Of a stretch of DNA of 8,965 bases, positions 1 to 6,833 are shown piece after piece. The notes under the pieces are model-generated. The model was not told where the DNA came from and ran no database searches. It was given only the letters and a program-made list of their open reading frames with translations. The stretch comes from Phycisphaerales bacterium (lineage in GTDB: Bacteria > Planctomycetota > Phycisphaerae > Phycisphaerales > SM1A02), in contig SLJD01000157.1 of the NCBI GenBank assembly GCA_007135295.1, positions 1 to 8,965 on the forward strand, read 5' to 3'. Each line of letters opens with the position of its first letter. Position 1 is the first letter of the stretch. The translations under genes were made by a program, and so were the position numbers.

Positions 1-245
1 CCGGTGCAGCGGCTTCGCGGCCAGTTCTGTCGGCGGTGAGGAACACATGCCTGCGCATCAAGAAAGTTGAATGTGATCCGGTCGCCAAGCGCGACGCGGC
101 AGAATGCTCGCATGTGGCGGTTTTATCTACAATTCAACACCGCGTGTGCGATACTGGCTGCCATCCACAGGCATCATTCCAGATTGTTTAGGGGCGAGGC
201 TGCGCGGCCGCGTTCATGTTGACGTGTTTCGAAAGAGAAGAAAGG
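1..245. other. Left-edge region with no supported gene
   Basis: All three forward frames entering from the left edge close early, with stops at 37-39, 68-70 and 189-191. None gives a recognisable protein tail. The longest, 3-191, could be the last 60 or so codons of an upstream gene, and a terminator 55 bases further on would fit that, but its peptide is Cys/His-scattered and matches no family I know. I see no tRNA or rRNA signature on either strand. The stretch around 220-280 is visibly more A/T-rich than the coding regions. Confidence 0.4.
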
Positions 246-280
246 AGGCCATGAGGCGTTTGCTGCTTCGGGCCTTTTTT
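246..280 (+). terminator. Rho-independent terminator
   Basis: A two-part hairpin runs AGGCC (246-250), a two-base AT bulge, GAGGC (253-257), the loop GTTTGCT, GCTTC (265-269), one unpaired G, and GGCCT (271-275). It is followed by an unbroken T run (275-280). The outer stem can extend by pairing GAAAGG (240-245) with the T run and the following C, with two G-U pairs. This is the standard shape of an intrinsic terminator read on the + strand. It probably ends a transcript entering from the left, and it insulates pepF from read-through. Confidence 0.7.
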
Positions 281-350
281 CTGTGCTGCCCCGCACGCGA
301 TGTACAGCCATGATCAGAAGGCTGGGGCGGCGCGGTGGCGGCCGGCGTTC

Positions 351-356
351 TATACT
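351..356 (+). promoter_or_regulatory. Possible -10 box for pepF (TATACT)
   Basis: TATACT matches the sigma-70 -10 consensus at five of six positions. It lies between the terminator and pepF, in a place where a promoter is needed. No convincing -35 sits 16-18 bases upstream (that stretch is pure G/C) and there is no extended -10 TG, so this is a weak call. Initiation here would give a leader of about 80 bases. Confidence 0.28.
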
Positions 357-382
357 CGCACCATGCTCGCATCCGGGACGTG

Positions 383-411
383 CGGCGGCGCGGTTGACGG
401 GCACGCCGCCG
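383..411 (+). other. G/C hairpin in the pepF leader
   Basis: CGGCGGCG (383-390) is the exact reverse complement of CGCCGCCG (404-411), giving an eight-base-pair stem with a 13-base loop that ends 34 bases before the pepF start. There is no T run, so it is not a terminator. It could shape the 5' leader of pepF or be a chance product of the high G+C. No known riboswitch or leader family is recognisable. Confidence 0.35.
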
Positions 412-445
412 GGACCTGATCCTGACACCCAGCCGGAAAACTTCC

Positions 446-2275
446 ATGACCACCGAGACGATGAACGACGCCACCACCACCGCCGCCACCGATCTGCCGA
501 CGTGGGACCTCAGCGTGTATTTCGAGAGTCTCGACGATCCGTCGTATGACGATGCGTTCGGCGAGTTCAAGGCCGGCGTCGATGAACTCGAAGAACAGTT
601 CGACCGGCTGGGTGTCGGCGAGGACGCGTCAGCCGGCGCGAGCGTCGGCGTTGAAACCGTCGAAGACGTGGTCAAGCGGTTCAACGATCTCGGCGATCAG
701 GCGCGGCTCCTGCGTTCGTACGTGCACGGCCACATCACGACCGATTCACGCAACGAACGCGCCCAGGCGCGGATGAGCGAGCTTCAACCGCTTATGACCC
801 GGTTCGGCACGCTCGGGACGCGCATGACCGCGTGGATGGGCGTGCTGCCGCTCGATCAACTCATCGCGCAGTCCGGCGTGCTGTCAGAGCATGCGTTCAC
901 GCTGCGAAAAATGAAGACCGAAGCCGACCGCCTCATGTCCCCGGCTGAGGAACGGTTGGCCGCCCAACTCGCGGAAACCGGCGGTAACGCGTGGGCGAAG
1001 CTGTACGGCAATTTCAGCTCGCAGATCGAGGTCGACCTCGGCGATCAGCGGCTTCCAATGTCCGCGGTGCGCAACCTCGCTCACGATGCTGACGCGCAGG
1101 TCCGCCGCAGCGCCTACGAAGCTGAACTCGCCGCGTGGAAAGAAAACGAGCTTGTCATCGCCTCCGCGTTCAACAGCATCAAGGGCGAAGCGTCGCTGCT
1201 CAACCGGCGGCGCGGCTGGGGCGGGCTGCTCAACGAATCGCTGTTCCGCGCGAACATGGACGAGGACGCCCTGAACGCGATGCTCAGCGCCGCCCGCGAC
1301 GCGTTCCCGGTCTTCCGCCGGTACCTCCGCGCCAAAGCGTCGCTGCTCGGTCACAGCGGCGGCCTGCCCTGGCATGACCTGTTCGCTCCCGTCGGCAAGC
1401 GCAGCACGTGGACGTATGGCGACGCGAAGGCGTTCATCGAACGGCATTTTCGCAGCTATTCCGATGCGCTCGGCGACTTTGCGGCCCGCGCCTTCCGGGA
1501 GCAGTGGGTCGACGCCGCTCCCGCGCCGGGCAAGCGCGACGGCGCGTTCTGCATGCCGACGCGCGGCGACGAGTCGCGCATTCTCATGAATTTCAAGCCC
1601 GCCTTTTCCGCGGTGGCGACGCTGGCGCACGAACTCGGACACGGCTACCACAACATGTGCCTGACCGGCTGCCCACCGCTTCAGCGACAGACGCCGATGA
1701 CACTCGCCGAGACCGCGAGCATCTTCTGCGAGACGATCGTCAAGCGGGCGGCCCTGCGCGAGACCGAGGCCGACGAGCAGCTTGCGATCCTCGAAGCGTC
1801 GCTGCAGGGCGCATGCCAAGTCGTCGTTGACATCACCAGCCGGTTCGAGTTCGAGTCCAGCGCCGTCGCCGACCGCGCCGCCCGCGAGCTTTCCGCCCGC
1901 GAGCTGTGCGAGATCATGCGGCAGGCGCAGTTGAATACATATGGCAACGGGCTGGATGAGAACGTCCTGCATCCGTACATGTGGGCCGCCAAGCCGCACT
2001 ATTACGCGTGGCGGTCGTTCTACAACTTCCCGTACATGTTCGGCCTGCTGTTCGGCCTCGGGCTGTACGCGGTCTATCAGAACGAGCCGGCCGGCTTTCA
2101 CGAGCGGTATGATGCGCTGCTCGGCTCAACCGGACTCGACGATGCCGCGTCACTCGGCCAGCGCTTCGGCATTGACATTCGCGACAAGGCGTTCTGGGCC
2201 GAGTCGCTCAAGGTCATCGAGCGCGATGTCGAGAAGTTCGAGCAGCTCGCGCGCCGCGCGTCGTCGAACGCGTGA
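446..2275 (+). CDS. pepF: PepF/M3-family oligoendopeptidase (zinc metallopeptidase)
   Basis: This encodes a complete 609-residue cytosolic zinc peptidase of family M3, the usual length for PepF-type oligoendopeptidases, which trim short peptides. The active site is plain: HELGH at residues 395-399 gives zinc ligands H395 and H399 and catalytic E396. The family extension G400-Y-H402 follows, and the third ligand is E422 in ETASIFCE, inside a gluzincin helix. The N-terminal half (about 20-190) is the helical oligopeptidase F domain, beginning with the typical LPTWDLSVYFESL. The C-terminus has the usual PepF tail: aromatic FYNFPYMFGLLFGLGLY, then GSTG, then GIDIRDKAFW. No signal peptide or membrane segment is seen. 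The start at 446 has a weak GGAA (435-438). A second in-frame ATG lies at 461, but the sequence before LPTWDL is unconserved, so the exact start is uncertain. The gene stands alone, converging with the trehalose operon. Confidence 0.93.
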   Translation: MTTETMNDATTTAATDLPTWDLSVYFESLDDPSYDDAFGEFKAGVDELEEQFDRLGVGEDASAGASVGVETVEDVVKRFNDLGDQARLLRSYVHGHITTDSRNERAQARMSELQPLMTRFGTLGTRMTAWMGVLPLDQLIAQSGVLSEHAFTLRKMKTEADRLMSPAEERLAAQLAETGGNAWAKLYGNFSSQIEVDLGDQRLPMSAVRNLAHDADAQVRRSAYEAELAAWKENELVIASAFNSIKGEASLLNRRRGWGGLLNESLFRANMDEDALNAMLSAARDAFPVFRRYLRAKASLLGHSGGLPWHDLFAPVGKRSTWTYGDAKAFIERHFRSYSDALGDFAARAFREQWVDAAPAPGKRDGAFCMPTRGDESRILMNFKPAFSAVATLAHELGHGYHNMCLTGCPPLQRQTPMTLAETASIFCETIVKRAALRETEADEQLAILEASLQGACQVVVDITSRFEFESSAVADRAARELSARELCEIMRQAQLNTYGNGLDENVLHPYMWAAKPHYYAWRSFYNFPYMFGLLFGLGLYAVYQNEPAGFHERYDALLGSTGLDDAASLGQRFGIDIRDKAFWAESLKVIERDVEKFEQLARRASSNA

Positions 2276-2389
2276 TGGGTGATGTAAACGCGTGCGCGTC
2301 GCCGCAAGCCGTGGCCAGATGCGTTGACGGACGATGACTGATTGCGCGGCGGGGTGTGGGTGGTTGTCGCGAGTGGTTCGCGCGAACTG

Positions 2390-2416
2390 TGGATGCCCGC
2401 TTGCGCGGGCATGACG
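2390..2416. repeat. REP-like dispersed palindrome
   Basis: The core ATGCCCGC (2393-2400), loop TTGC, GCGGGCAT (2405-2412) is a perfect eight-base-pair stem, flanked by TGG and GACG. This form, with GATGCCCGC...GCGGGCATGACG, matches a very widespread bacterial interspersed palindrome. Its chance translation gives the familiar artefact peptides MPACAGMT on one strand and VMPAQAGIH on the other. Only one copy is in this window, so repetition in the genome is inferred from general familiarity with the motif. Placement between two convergent genes is typical of such elements. Confidence 0.65.
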
Positions 2417-2425
2417 AAGGTAGTC

Positions 2426-2448
2426 GCCGGGCGTGGGGACACGCCGGC
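2426..2448. other. Hairpin GCCG-G-GCGTG / CACGC-CGGC
   Basis: GCCG (2426-2429) and GCGTG (2431-2435) pair with CACGC (2440-2444) and CGGC (2445-2448) around a tight GGGA tetraloop, with one bulged G at 2430. That makes nine base pairs ten bases beyond the REP-like palindrome. It may be part of a composite repeat or a structural transcription stop between the convergent genes. There is no T run. Confidence 0.4.
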
Positions 2449-2463
2449 TCGCGGAGCACGTCA

Positions 2464-2488
2464 GTGCCCGCGTGGTGTCTGCGGGCGC
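2464..2488 (-). terminator. Possible hairpin terminator after otsB-GH15
   Basis: GCCCGC (2466-2471) pairs with GCGGGC (2481-2486), extended by one G-U and one G-C pair at the outside, around a nine-base loop. It lies within 30 bases of the stop codon of the minus-strand fusion gene (stop 2492-2494), where a terminator would be expected. No U tract follows on that strand, so an intrinsic terminator is not established. It may instead protect the 3' end of the mRNA. Confidence 0.3.
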
Positions 2489-2491
2489 CGG

Positions 2492-5026
2492 TTACTGATT
2501 GATTTCGGACAGCGCGACGGCGGTGTCGATCACGCCGAGGTGGCTGAACGCCTGCGGGTGGTTGCCGAGCGCATCGCCGGTATGCGAGTTGTACTGTTCG
2601 GACAGCAGGCCCGTGCGGCCGGTGAGTTCGATCATGTCGTCGAACAGCGTGCGGGCGTCGTCGACGCGGCCAATGAGCAGGTACGCTTCGATCAGCCAGG
2701 CTGTGCAGAGGTGAAACGCCCCCTCTCCGCCCGGTAGGCCGTCGTCGTATCGGTAGCGGTAGACGCTCGGCCCGTGGCGCAGGTGCTTCTCGATCGCTTC
2801 GACGGTGCGGACGAAGCGTGAATCGCCGGGATCGATTAGCCCGCGCAGGCCGATCTCCAGCGCCGCGGCGTCAAGGTCCGTTCCGCCGTATGCCGCGGTA
2901 AACGCCCCGGCTTTATCGGACCAGCCGTTGGCGAGGACATCGGCGGCGATCTCGTCGCGCAGTTCCGCCCAGCCGTCCGGTTCGCGGTCGAAGGTCTGCT
3001 GGGCGACGCTCAGGCCGCGATGCACCGTCAGCCAGCACATGATCTTCGAATGCACGTGGTGCCGACGGGCGAGGCGGATCTCCCAGATGCCGTGGTCCGG
3101 CTCGTGCCAGCGGTGCCGAACCGCGGAGACCATCGCTTCCACGACCCGCCAGTGCTGGCTGGACAGCGGCGCGCCGCGCTCGGCGAGTTGAGCGATCAGG
3201 TCAACAATCGGGCCGAAGACGTCAAGCTGTACCTGGTGCGACGCCGCGTTGCTGATGCGCACCGGCCGGCTGCCGCGGTATCCGTTGAGTTCGGCGATTT
3301 CCGCTTCCGAGCCGAGCGGGTCGGCCGTGACGGTGTAGACCGGGTGGAGTCGTTCGGGCGAAGGGCAGTCGTCAAGCACGTTGAGCACCCAGTCGAGGAA
3401 CTGCATAGCTTCCTGTGTGCTGCCGAGTTGCACGAGTGACGAGGCGGCCATCGCGCCGTCTCGCAGCCAGCAGTAGCGGTAGTCCCAGTTCCGCACGCCG
3501 CCGATGTGCTCCGGCAGGCTCGTTGTCGGCGCGGCGAGGATCGCGCCGGTCGGCCCGTAACACATCCCGCGAATCGTTATCGCGCTCCGCCGGACGAGAT
3601 CCGGGGCGACATCGGGAACCGTCAGCATGTCGGTCCAGCGCTGCCAGTAGCCGCTGGTCTGCTCGCGGCGGTCGGCCTCGCTGGTGACGGCGGGTCGGAG
3701 CCGGGCCGTCCCGCAGCGCAGCTCGAGTTCGACGGGCTCGCCTTCGTGAAGATCGATCTCGGCAACGGCTTTCTGGTGCTGGCCTTCCTCGACGATGGAC
3801 CATTCGATGTCGCCGCTTCGCAGGACGATCGGCTCGTGGGTGTCCTCAACCTCGATGCCGCCGTCACGGATGTGCAGGCGGGTCGGCAGGCGGCCGAAGT
3901 CCGGGCGCGGCGCGAACTCGATGGAGACGCGGCCGGTGCCTTCGATCACGCGGATGAAGTCGCTGCGGCCCGCTCGCTGATACGCCCGGCCCTGCGAGCA
4001 GTCGAGGTAGTCGGTGACGGTGAACGTCGGCCAGTCGGTGCGCACGATAAGCGTGTCATCCACGTACGCCTGGCCGGTGGGATCGGCCCCGTCCGAATCG
4101 CGGACGGCGAAATACCCGGCCGTCGGCCCGCCGACCAGTTCAGCGAACATCGCCGGCGCGTCAAACCGCGGGTAGCAGAACCAGACCAGTCGGGCGTCCG
4201 GCGTGATCAGCGCGGAGGTCCGCTGATCGGAAAGCATCGCGTGTTCATTGATCGGGACGACGCTGCTGCCGGCGAGCCACTGCTCTCGAAGTTCGCAGAC
4301 GCGGGCGAGGATGCGGGCGACCTCGGTCGGGTTGCTGACGCGGAAGGCGGCGGCGGTGTCGCCGTCGCCGACCTTGACGCCGACATCCGGCCCCTTGAGC
4401 GTGCTGAAGGCGTCTTCGTCGGTCAGGTCGTCGCCGATGAACAGGGCGGCCGAGGCGCCGACGCGGTGGCGGATGGTTTCGAGCGCTTCGCCTTTGTTCG
4501 TGGTGACCACGCCGAGCTCGATCACCTTCTTGCCTCGCCGGGTGAAGACGCCTTCGTAGCCGGCGGGGCCTTCCATGATCCGGCTGACCGCTTCGCGGGC
4601 TTCGGTCTCGTCGGCGTTGCGGTAGTGGAAGGCGATGCTCGCGGGTTTTTCCTCGATGCGAAAACCATTGGAGCCGCCAGCGACTTCGGCGAGTTCGGAT
4701 CGGACGCGATCGCGGAGGTTGGCTGCTTCGGACGGCAGTTCCGAGGCGAAGTCGAGATCGAACTCCGAGCCGTGGCTGCCGACAAGGTGAACGTCCTGCG
4801 GCTGGCCGGTCAGTGAGGCGAGGTCGCGCAGCGCCCGCCCGGAGATCACCGCGACGTGCGTGCCCGGCATGCCGGCAAGGTTGCGCAGCGCCACCATGGA
4901 CTCGCGGATGGGTTCGGCGTCTTCGGGCGATTCGACGATTGGGGCGAGTGTGCCGTCGTAATCGCACGCCACGAGCAGCACTGGCACCCGGGCGAGCGAT
5001 TCGAGCTGAGAATTGAGGTCACTCAA
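2492..5026 (-). CDS. otsB: Fusion: trehalose-6-phosphate phosphatase (OtsB) + GH15 glucoamylase/trehalase
   Basis: This 844-residue protein has two full-length enzyme domains. Residues 1-250 are a HAD-superfamily trehalose-6-phosphate phosphatase, converting trehalose 6-phosphate to trehalose. It has motif I DYDGT (D22 nucleophile, D24 acid/base), motif II ISGR (S62), the family SHGSE (84-88), the cap region, and GDDLTDEDAF (198-207) binding Mg. Residues about 258-844 form a GH15 alpha-glucosidase: an N-terminal beta-sandwich beginning INEHAMLSDQRTSALI, then the (alpha/alpha)6 barrel with NWDYRYCWLRD (513-523), the probable general acid E649 in GIWEIR, and the probable base E810 in LLSEQYN. 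Both domains look intact, with almost no linker. The start is TTG at 5026, overlapping the otsA stop as TTGA, with GGAG (5038-5035) eight bases upstream, which indicates translational coupling. GH15 members include glucoamylases and mycobacterial trehalase, and the substrate cannot be read from sequence. Trehalose is the natural guess from context. There is no signal peptide, so it is cytosolic. Confidence 0.92.
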   Translation of the reverse strand: MSDLNSQLESLARVPVLLVACDYDGTLAPIVESPEDAEPIRESMVALRNLAGMPGTHVAVISGRALRDLASLTGQPQDVHLVGSHGSEFDLDFASELPSEAANLRDRVRSELAEVAGGSNGFRIEEKPASIAFHYRNADETEAREAVSRIMEGPAGYEGVFTRRGKKVIELGVVTTNKGEALETIRHRVGASAALFIGDDLTDEDAFSTLKGPDVGVKVGDGDTAAAFRVSNPTEVARILARVCELREQWLAGSSVVPINEHAMLSDQRTSALITPDARLVWFCYPRFDAPAMFAELVGGPTAGYFAVRDSDGADPTGQAYVDDTLIVRTDWPTFTVTDYLDCSQGRAYQRAGRSDFIRVIEGTGRVSIEFAPRPDFGRLPTRLHIRDGGIEVEDTHEPIVLRSGDIEWSIVEEGQHQKAVAEIDLHEGEPVELELRCGTARLRPAVTSEADRREQTSGYWQRWTDMLTVPDVAPDLVRRSAITIRGMCYGPTGAILAAPTTSLPEHIGGVRNWDYRYCWLRDGAMAASSLVQLGSTQEAMQFLDWVLNVLDDCPSPERLHPVYTVTADPLGSEAEIAELNGYRGSRPVRISNAASHQVQLDVFGPIVDLIAQLAERGAPLSSQHWRVVEAMVSAVRHRWHEPDHGIWEIRLARRHHVHSKIMCWLTVHRGLSVAQQTFDREPDGWAELRDEIAADVLANGWSDKAGAFTAAYGGTDLDAAALEIGLRGLIDPGDSRFVRTVEAIEKHLRHGPSVYRYRYDDGLPGGEGAFHLCTAWLIEAYLLIGRVDDARTLFDDMIELTGRTGLLSEQYNSHTGDALGNHPQAFSHLGVIDTAVALSEINQ

Positions 5027-6462
5027 CGCGTGAGCTCCGTAATAAAGGAATCAGCCCACTTGAAGACATCGTGCCGCTTGACCACCCGGCGCATCGCCTG
5101 CATTCGGCGGGTGACGTCCCGGTCCGAGAGTCGGACGGCCGATTCCAGCGTCGAAGCCATCCCGTCAATGTCGTAGGGATTGACCAGCAGGGCTGATCGA
5201 AGCTCGTGCGCAGCGCCGGCGAACTCGCTGAGCACGAGTACGCCGGTGTTATCCAGACGTGAGGCGACATATTCCTTGGCGACAAGGTTCATTCCGTCTC
5301 GCAGGGGGGTGATGACCAGTACATCGGCGGCCAGATAGAACGCCATGAGATCTTCTACGGGCAGATTTCGCCGATGATAATGCACGGCGGGCAATCCGGG
5401 TTCGCTGAACTCGCCGTTGATCCGCCCGACCTCCTCCTCGACGTTTCGGCGAAGCTCCTGATACTGCTCGACCTGCTCGCGTGAGGGGACGGCGATCTGG
5501 TTGAACACGCAATCCCGCACCGACAGCCGGCCCCGCTCCAGCACGTCGCGGAACGCCCGCAGCCGCAGGTCAATCCCTTTCGTGTAATCCAGCCGGTCCA
5601 CGCCGAGGATGACCCGCCGGTTGCGGCCCATCTGGTCGCGCAGGCCTTCGGCCCGCTTGATGATCTCCGGCGAGGCGGCGAGCTGTTCGTAATGCTTGAC
5701 GTCGATGGAAATGGGGTACGGTCCGACGCGGATGGGGCGGCCGGAAAAATCGAGCTGGCGGTCGGACCCGCGAGCCGCCGAGAACCGCCGGGCCGCCCGC
5801 GAGAAGTTCTGAGCGCCGAGCTTGGTTTGAAACCCGATCAGGTCTGAGCCGAGCAGGCCTTCGATGATCTGCGTCCGCCAGGGGAGGCGGGCAAAAATCT
5901 CTTCCGGCGGGAAGGGGATGTGCAGGAAGAATCCGATACGAAGTTTCGGGACCAGTTCCCGCAGCATCGACGGTACGAGTTGGAGTTGATAGTCGTGAAT
6001 CCAGACCGTGTCGCCCGGCTCGACGGCCCGGGCCGCGGCCTGGGCATACCGGCGGTTGACGTGAACGTACGCCCGCCACCAGCTTCGACGGAAGACCGGC
6101 GGACGGATCGCGTCGTGGTAGAGAGGCCAGAGAGTGGCGTTTGAGAAGCCGTAGTAAAACGTGTCGAGTTCATCCTGGCTCAGAGGCACTGGACGGATCG
6201 AGATATCTTCATGCGTAAAGGGTTTGAGGGCTGGGCCTTCCTTTTCGGGGTAGCCCGGCCAGCCGACCCAGCTGCCGTGGCAGCGTTCGACAAAGGGGGC
6301 GACGGCGGAGACGAGGCCGCCGGGGCTTCGCTGCCAGCGTTTGCGGCCGCCCTGCTCGACCCGGCGGACCGGCAGCCGGTTGGCCACGATAGTCAGCCGA
6401 TCGACGCCCGGTATGGATTTCCGGTCGAGGTCCGTTTTCGTCTGTGCCTGAGGGCTCATCAT
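5023..6462 (-). CDS. otsA: Trehalose-6-phosphate synthase (OtsA, GT20)
   Basis: This is a complete 479-residue GT20 glycosyltransferase (E. coli OtsA is similar in length). It makes trehalose 6-phosphate from UDP-glucose and glucose 6-phosphate in the cytosol. Visible landmarks in order are VANRLPV (26-32), the GGL donor loop (48-50), WVGWPG (65-70), YYGFSN (103-108), VWIHDYQL (153-160, D157), H181 in [14 protein letters not shown] (288-296) with R290 and K295 for the nucleotide-sugar phosphates, and [12 protein letters not shown] (387-398) with D389 and E397. All expected catalytic residues are present. It is the first gene of a two-gene operon, and its product feeds the OtsB domain of the next gene, which starts inside its stop codon. 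Two ATGs in tandem (6462, 6459) can start it. An in-frame TAA at 6471-6469 rules out anything longer, and no Shine-Dalgarno fits in between. Confidence 0.96.
   Translation of the reverse strand: MMSPQAQTKTDLDRKSIPGVDRLTIVANRLPVRRVEQGGRKRWQRSPGGLVSAVAPFVERCHGSWVGWPGYPEKEGPALKPFTHEDISIRPVPLSQDELDTFYYGFSNATLWPLYHDAIRPPVFRRSWWRAYVHVNRRYAQAAARAVEPGDTVWIHDYQLQLVPSMLRELVPKLRIGFFLHIPFPPEEIFARLPWRTQIIEGLLGSDLIGFQTKLGAQNFSRAARRFSAARGSDRQLDFSGRPIRVGPYPISIDVKHYEQLAASPEIIKRAEGLRDQMGRNRRVILGVDRLDYTKGIDLRLRAFRDVLERGRLSVRDCVFNQIAVPSREQVEQYQELRRNVEEEVGRINGEFSEPGLPAVHYHRRNLPVEDLMAFYLAADVLVITPLRDGMNLVAKEYVASRLDNTGVLVLSEFAGAAHELRSALLVNPYDIDGMASTLESAVRLSDRDVTRRMQAMRRVVKRHDVFKWADSFITELTR
5035..5038 (-). promoter_or_regulatory. 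Shine-Dalgarno GGAG for the TTG start of otsB-GH15
   Basis: Read on the minus strand, GGAG lies inside the last codons of otsA, eight bases before the TTG at 5026. It is what makes the TTG believable as the start, since the first ATG in frame would cut away HAD motif I. Translation should be coupled to termination of otsA. Confidence 0.6.
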
Positions 6463-6467
6463 CGGGT

Positions 6468-6476
6468 GTTATACCA
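6468..6476 (-). promoter_or_regulatory. Extended -10 promoter of the trehalose operon
   Basis: On the minus strand the sequence TGGTATAAC fits the extended -10 TGnTATAAT, with five of six matches in the hexamer. No -35 is recognisable at normal spacing, as is usual for extended -10 promoters. Only five bases separate the hexamer from the ATG at 6462, so transcription would begin at or within a base or two of the start codon. That would give a leaderless otsA mRNA. Confidence 0.5.
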
Positions 6477-6592
6477 AGTGAGGAGATTGCTGGCCGATTG
6501 TTCCGGCGGTTGCCAGTTCCGCGAGGATCAGTATGATCCCGCCTTGTCGCCGAATCGGTCGGCGGCGATCGACAGGATGAATTCGGTGGCCC

Positions 6593-6638
6593 GCCTGCCG
6601 GATCGGCCCCTGCCCGAAGCAGGTCGGCGAAGGCAGGC
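6593..6638. repeat. Nested inverted repeat
   Basis: An outer stem GCCTGCC (6593-6599) / GGCAGGC (6632-6638) encloses a second hairpin CCTGC (6609-6613), loop CCGAA, GCAGG (6619-6623). Both stems are variants of the same CCTGC/GCAGG theme. The right arm is followed by CCGTTTT on the + strand, which is too short to be a good terminator. It may be a dispersed repeat of this genome, a transcription-blocking structure between the divergent genes, or a regulatory site. Confidence 0.45.
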
Positions 6639-6770
6639 CCGTTTTGGCCGGCAGGGCCCGATGGCTGGCCGGAATGTGCATGGATGGTGAGTTTTCCTGT
6701 TCTCCATGGCATGTCCCGGAGCAAGCGGCAGTCAGTCTGGTGTCTCGACAGTAGCGCACGCACGGTTCGG

Positions 6771-6799
6771 TTGACAGGCTTGGAGCGGATCATTAGCAT
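6771..6799 (+). promoter_or_regulatory. Sigma-70-type promoter of the act operon
   Basis: A perfect -35 TTGACA (6771-6776) is followed by exactly 17 bases and a -10 of TAGCAT (6794-6799), which matches four of six including the key TA and final T. Transcription would start near 6806, giving a leader of about 28 bases that carries AAAAGG (6817-6822) and AGGAT (6826-6830) just before the actA ATG. The position, spacing and quality make this the best promoter in the window. Confidence 0.68.
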
Positions 6800-6833
6800 C
6801 CGCCCAAATTTGTGAAAAAAGGCACAGGATTTC

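Larger units (their letters stand above)
2276..2491. other. Convergent intergenic region with three hairpins
   Basis: This is the gap between the 3' ends of pepF (+) and the otsB-GH15 gene (-). It contains a REP-like palindrome and two other G/C-rich hairpins, listed separately, and no gene I can support. No stem is followed by a T run in either direction. Termination of both converging transcripts must therefore rely on these hairpins without a U tract, on Rho, or on polymerase collision. Confidence 0.6.
6463..6833. other. Divergent intergenic region between otsA and actA
   Basis: These 371 bases lie between two genes transcribed away from each other. They hold the extended -10 of otsA at the left end, a nested inverted repeat near the middle, and a sigma-70-type promoter and ribosome binding site for actA at the right end. 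The short frames present on either strand have no recognisable product, so I call no gene here. I could not identify a known operator. Confidence 0.55.

Noticed and set aside
394..423. TTGACG as a possible -35 for pepF
   Set aside because: It lies in the loop of the 383-411 hairpin and nothing resembling a -10 occurs 16-18 bases further on.
214..684. 156-codon minus-strand frame overlapping the start of pepF
   Set aside because: It is Ser/Arg-rich, spans the terminator and the pepF start, and has no recognisable domain or ribosome binding site.
884..2101. 405-codon open frame antisense to pepF
   Set aside because: It lies wholly inside a gene with an intact active site. Its composition (Arg/Ala/Gly/Val-rich, no motif) is the usual mirror of a G/C-rich third-position coding strand.
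2288..2299. ACGCG-TG-CGCGT palindrome just after the pepF stop as a terminator
   Set aside because: A two-base loop is sterically too tight and no T run follows.
2342..2737. 131-codon forward frame beginning in the REP-like palindrome, with peptide MPACAGMT
   Set aside because: That peptide is a well-known artefact of translating this palindrome, and the rest runs antisense to the GH15 domain.
3506..4816. 436-codon open frame antisense to the OtsB-GH15 fusion
   Set aside because: The same codon-bias shadow. The opposite strand has catalytic motifs of two known families along the whole length, and this frame has none.
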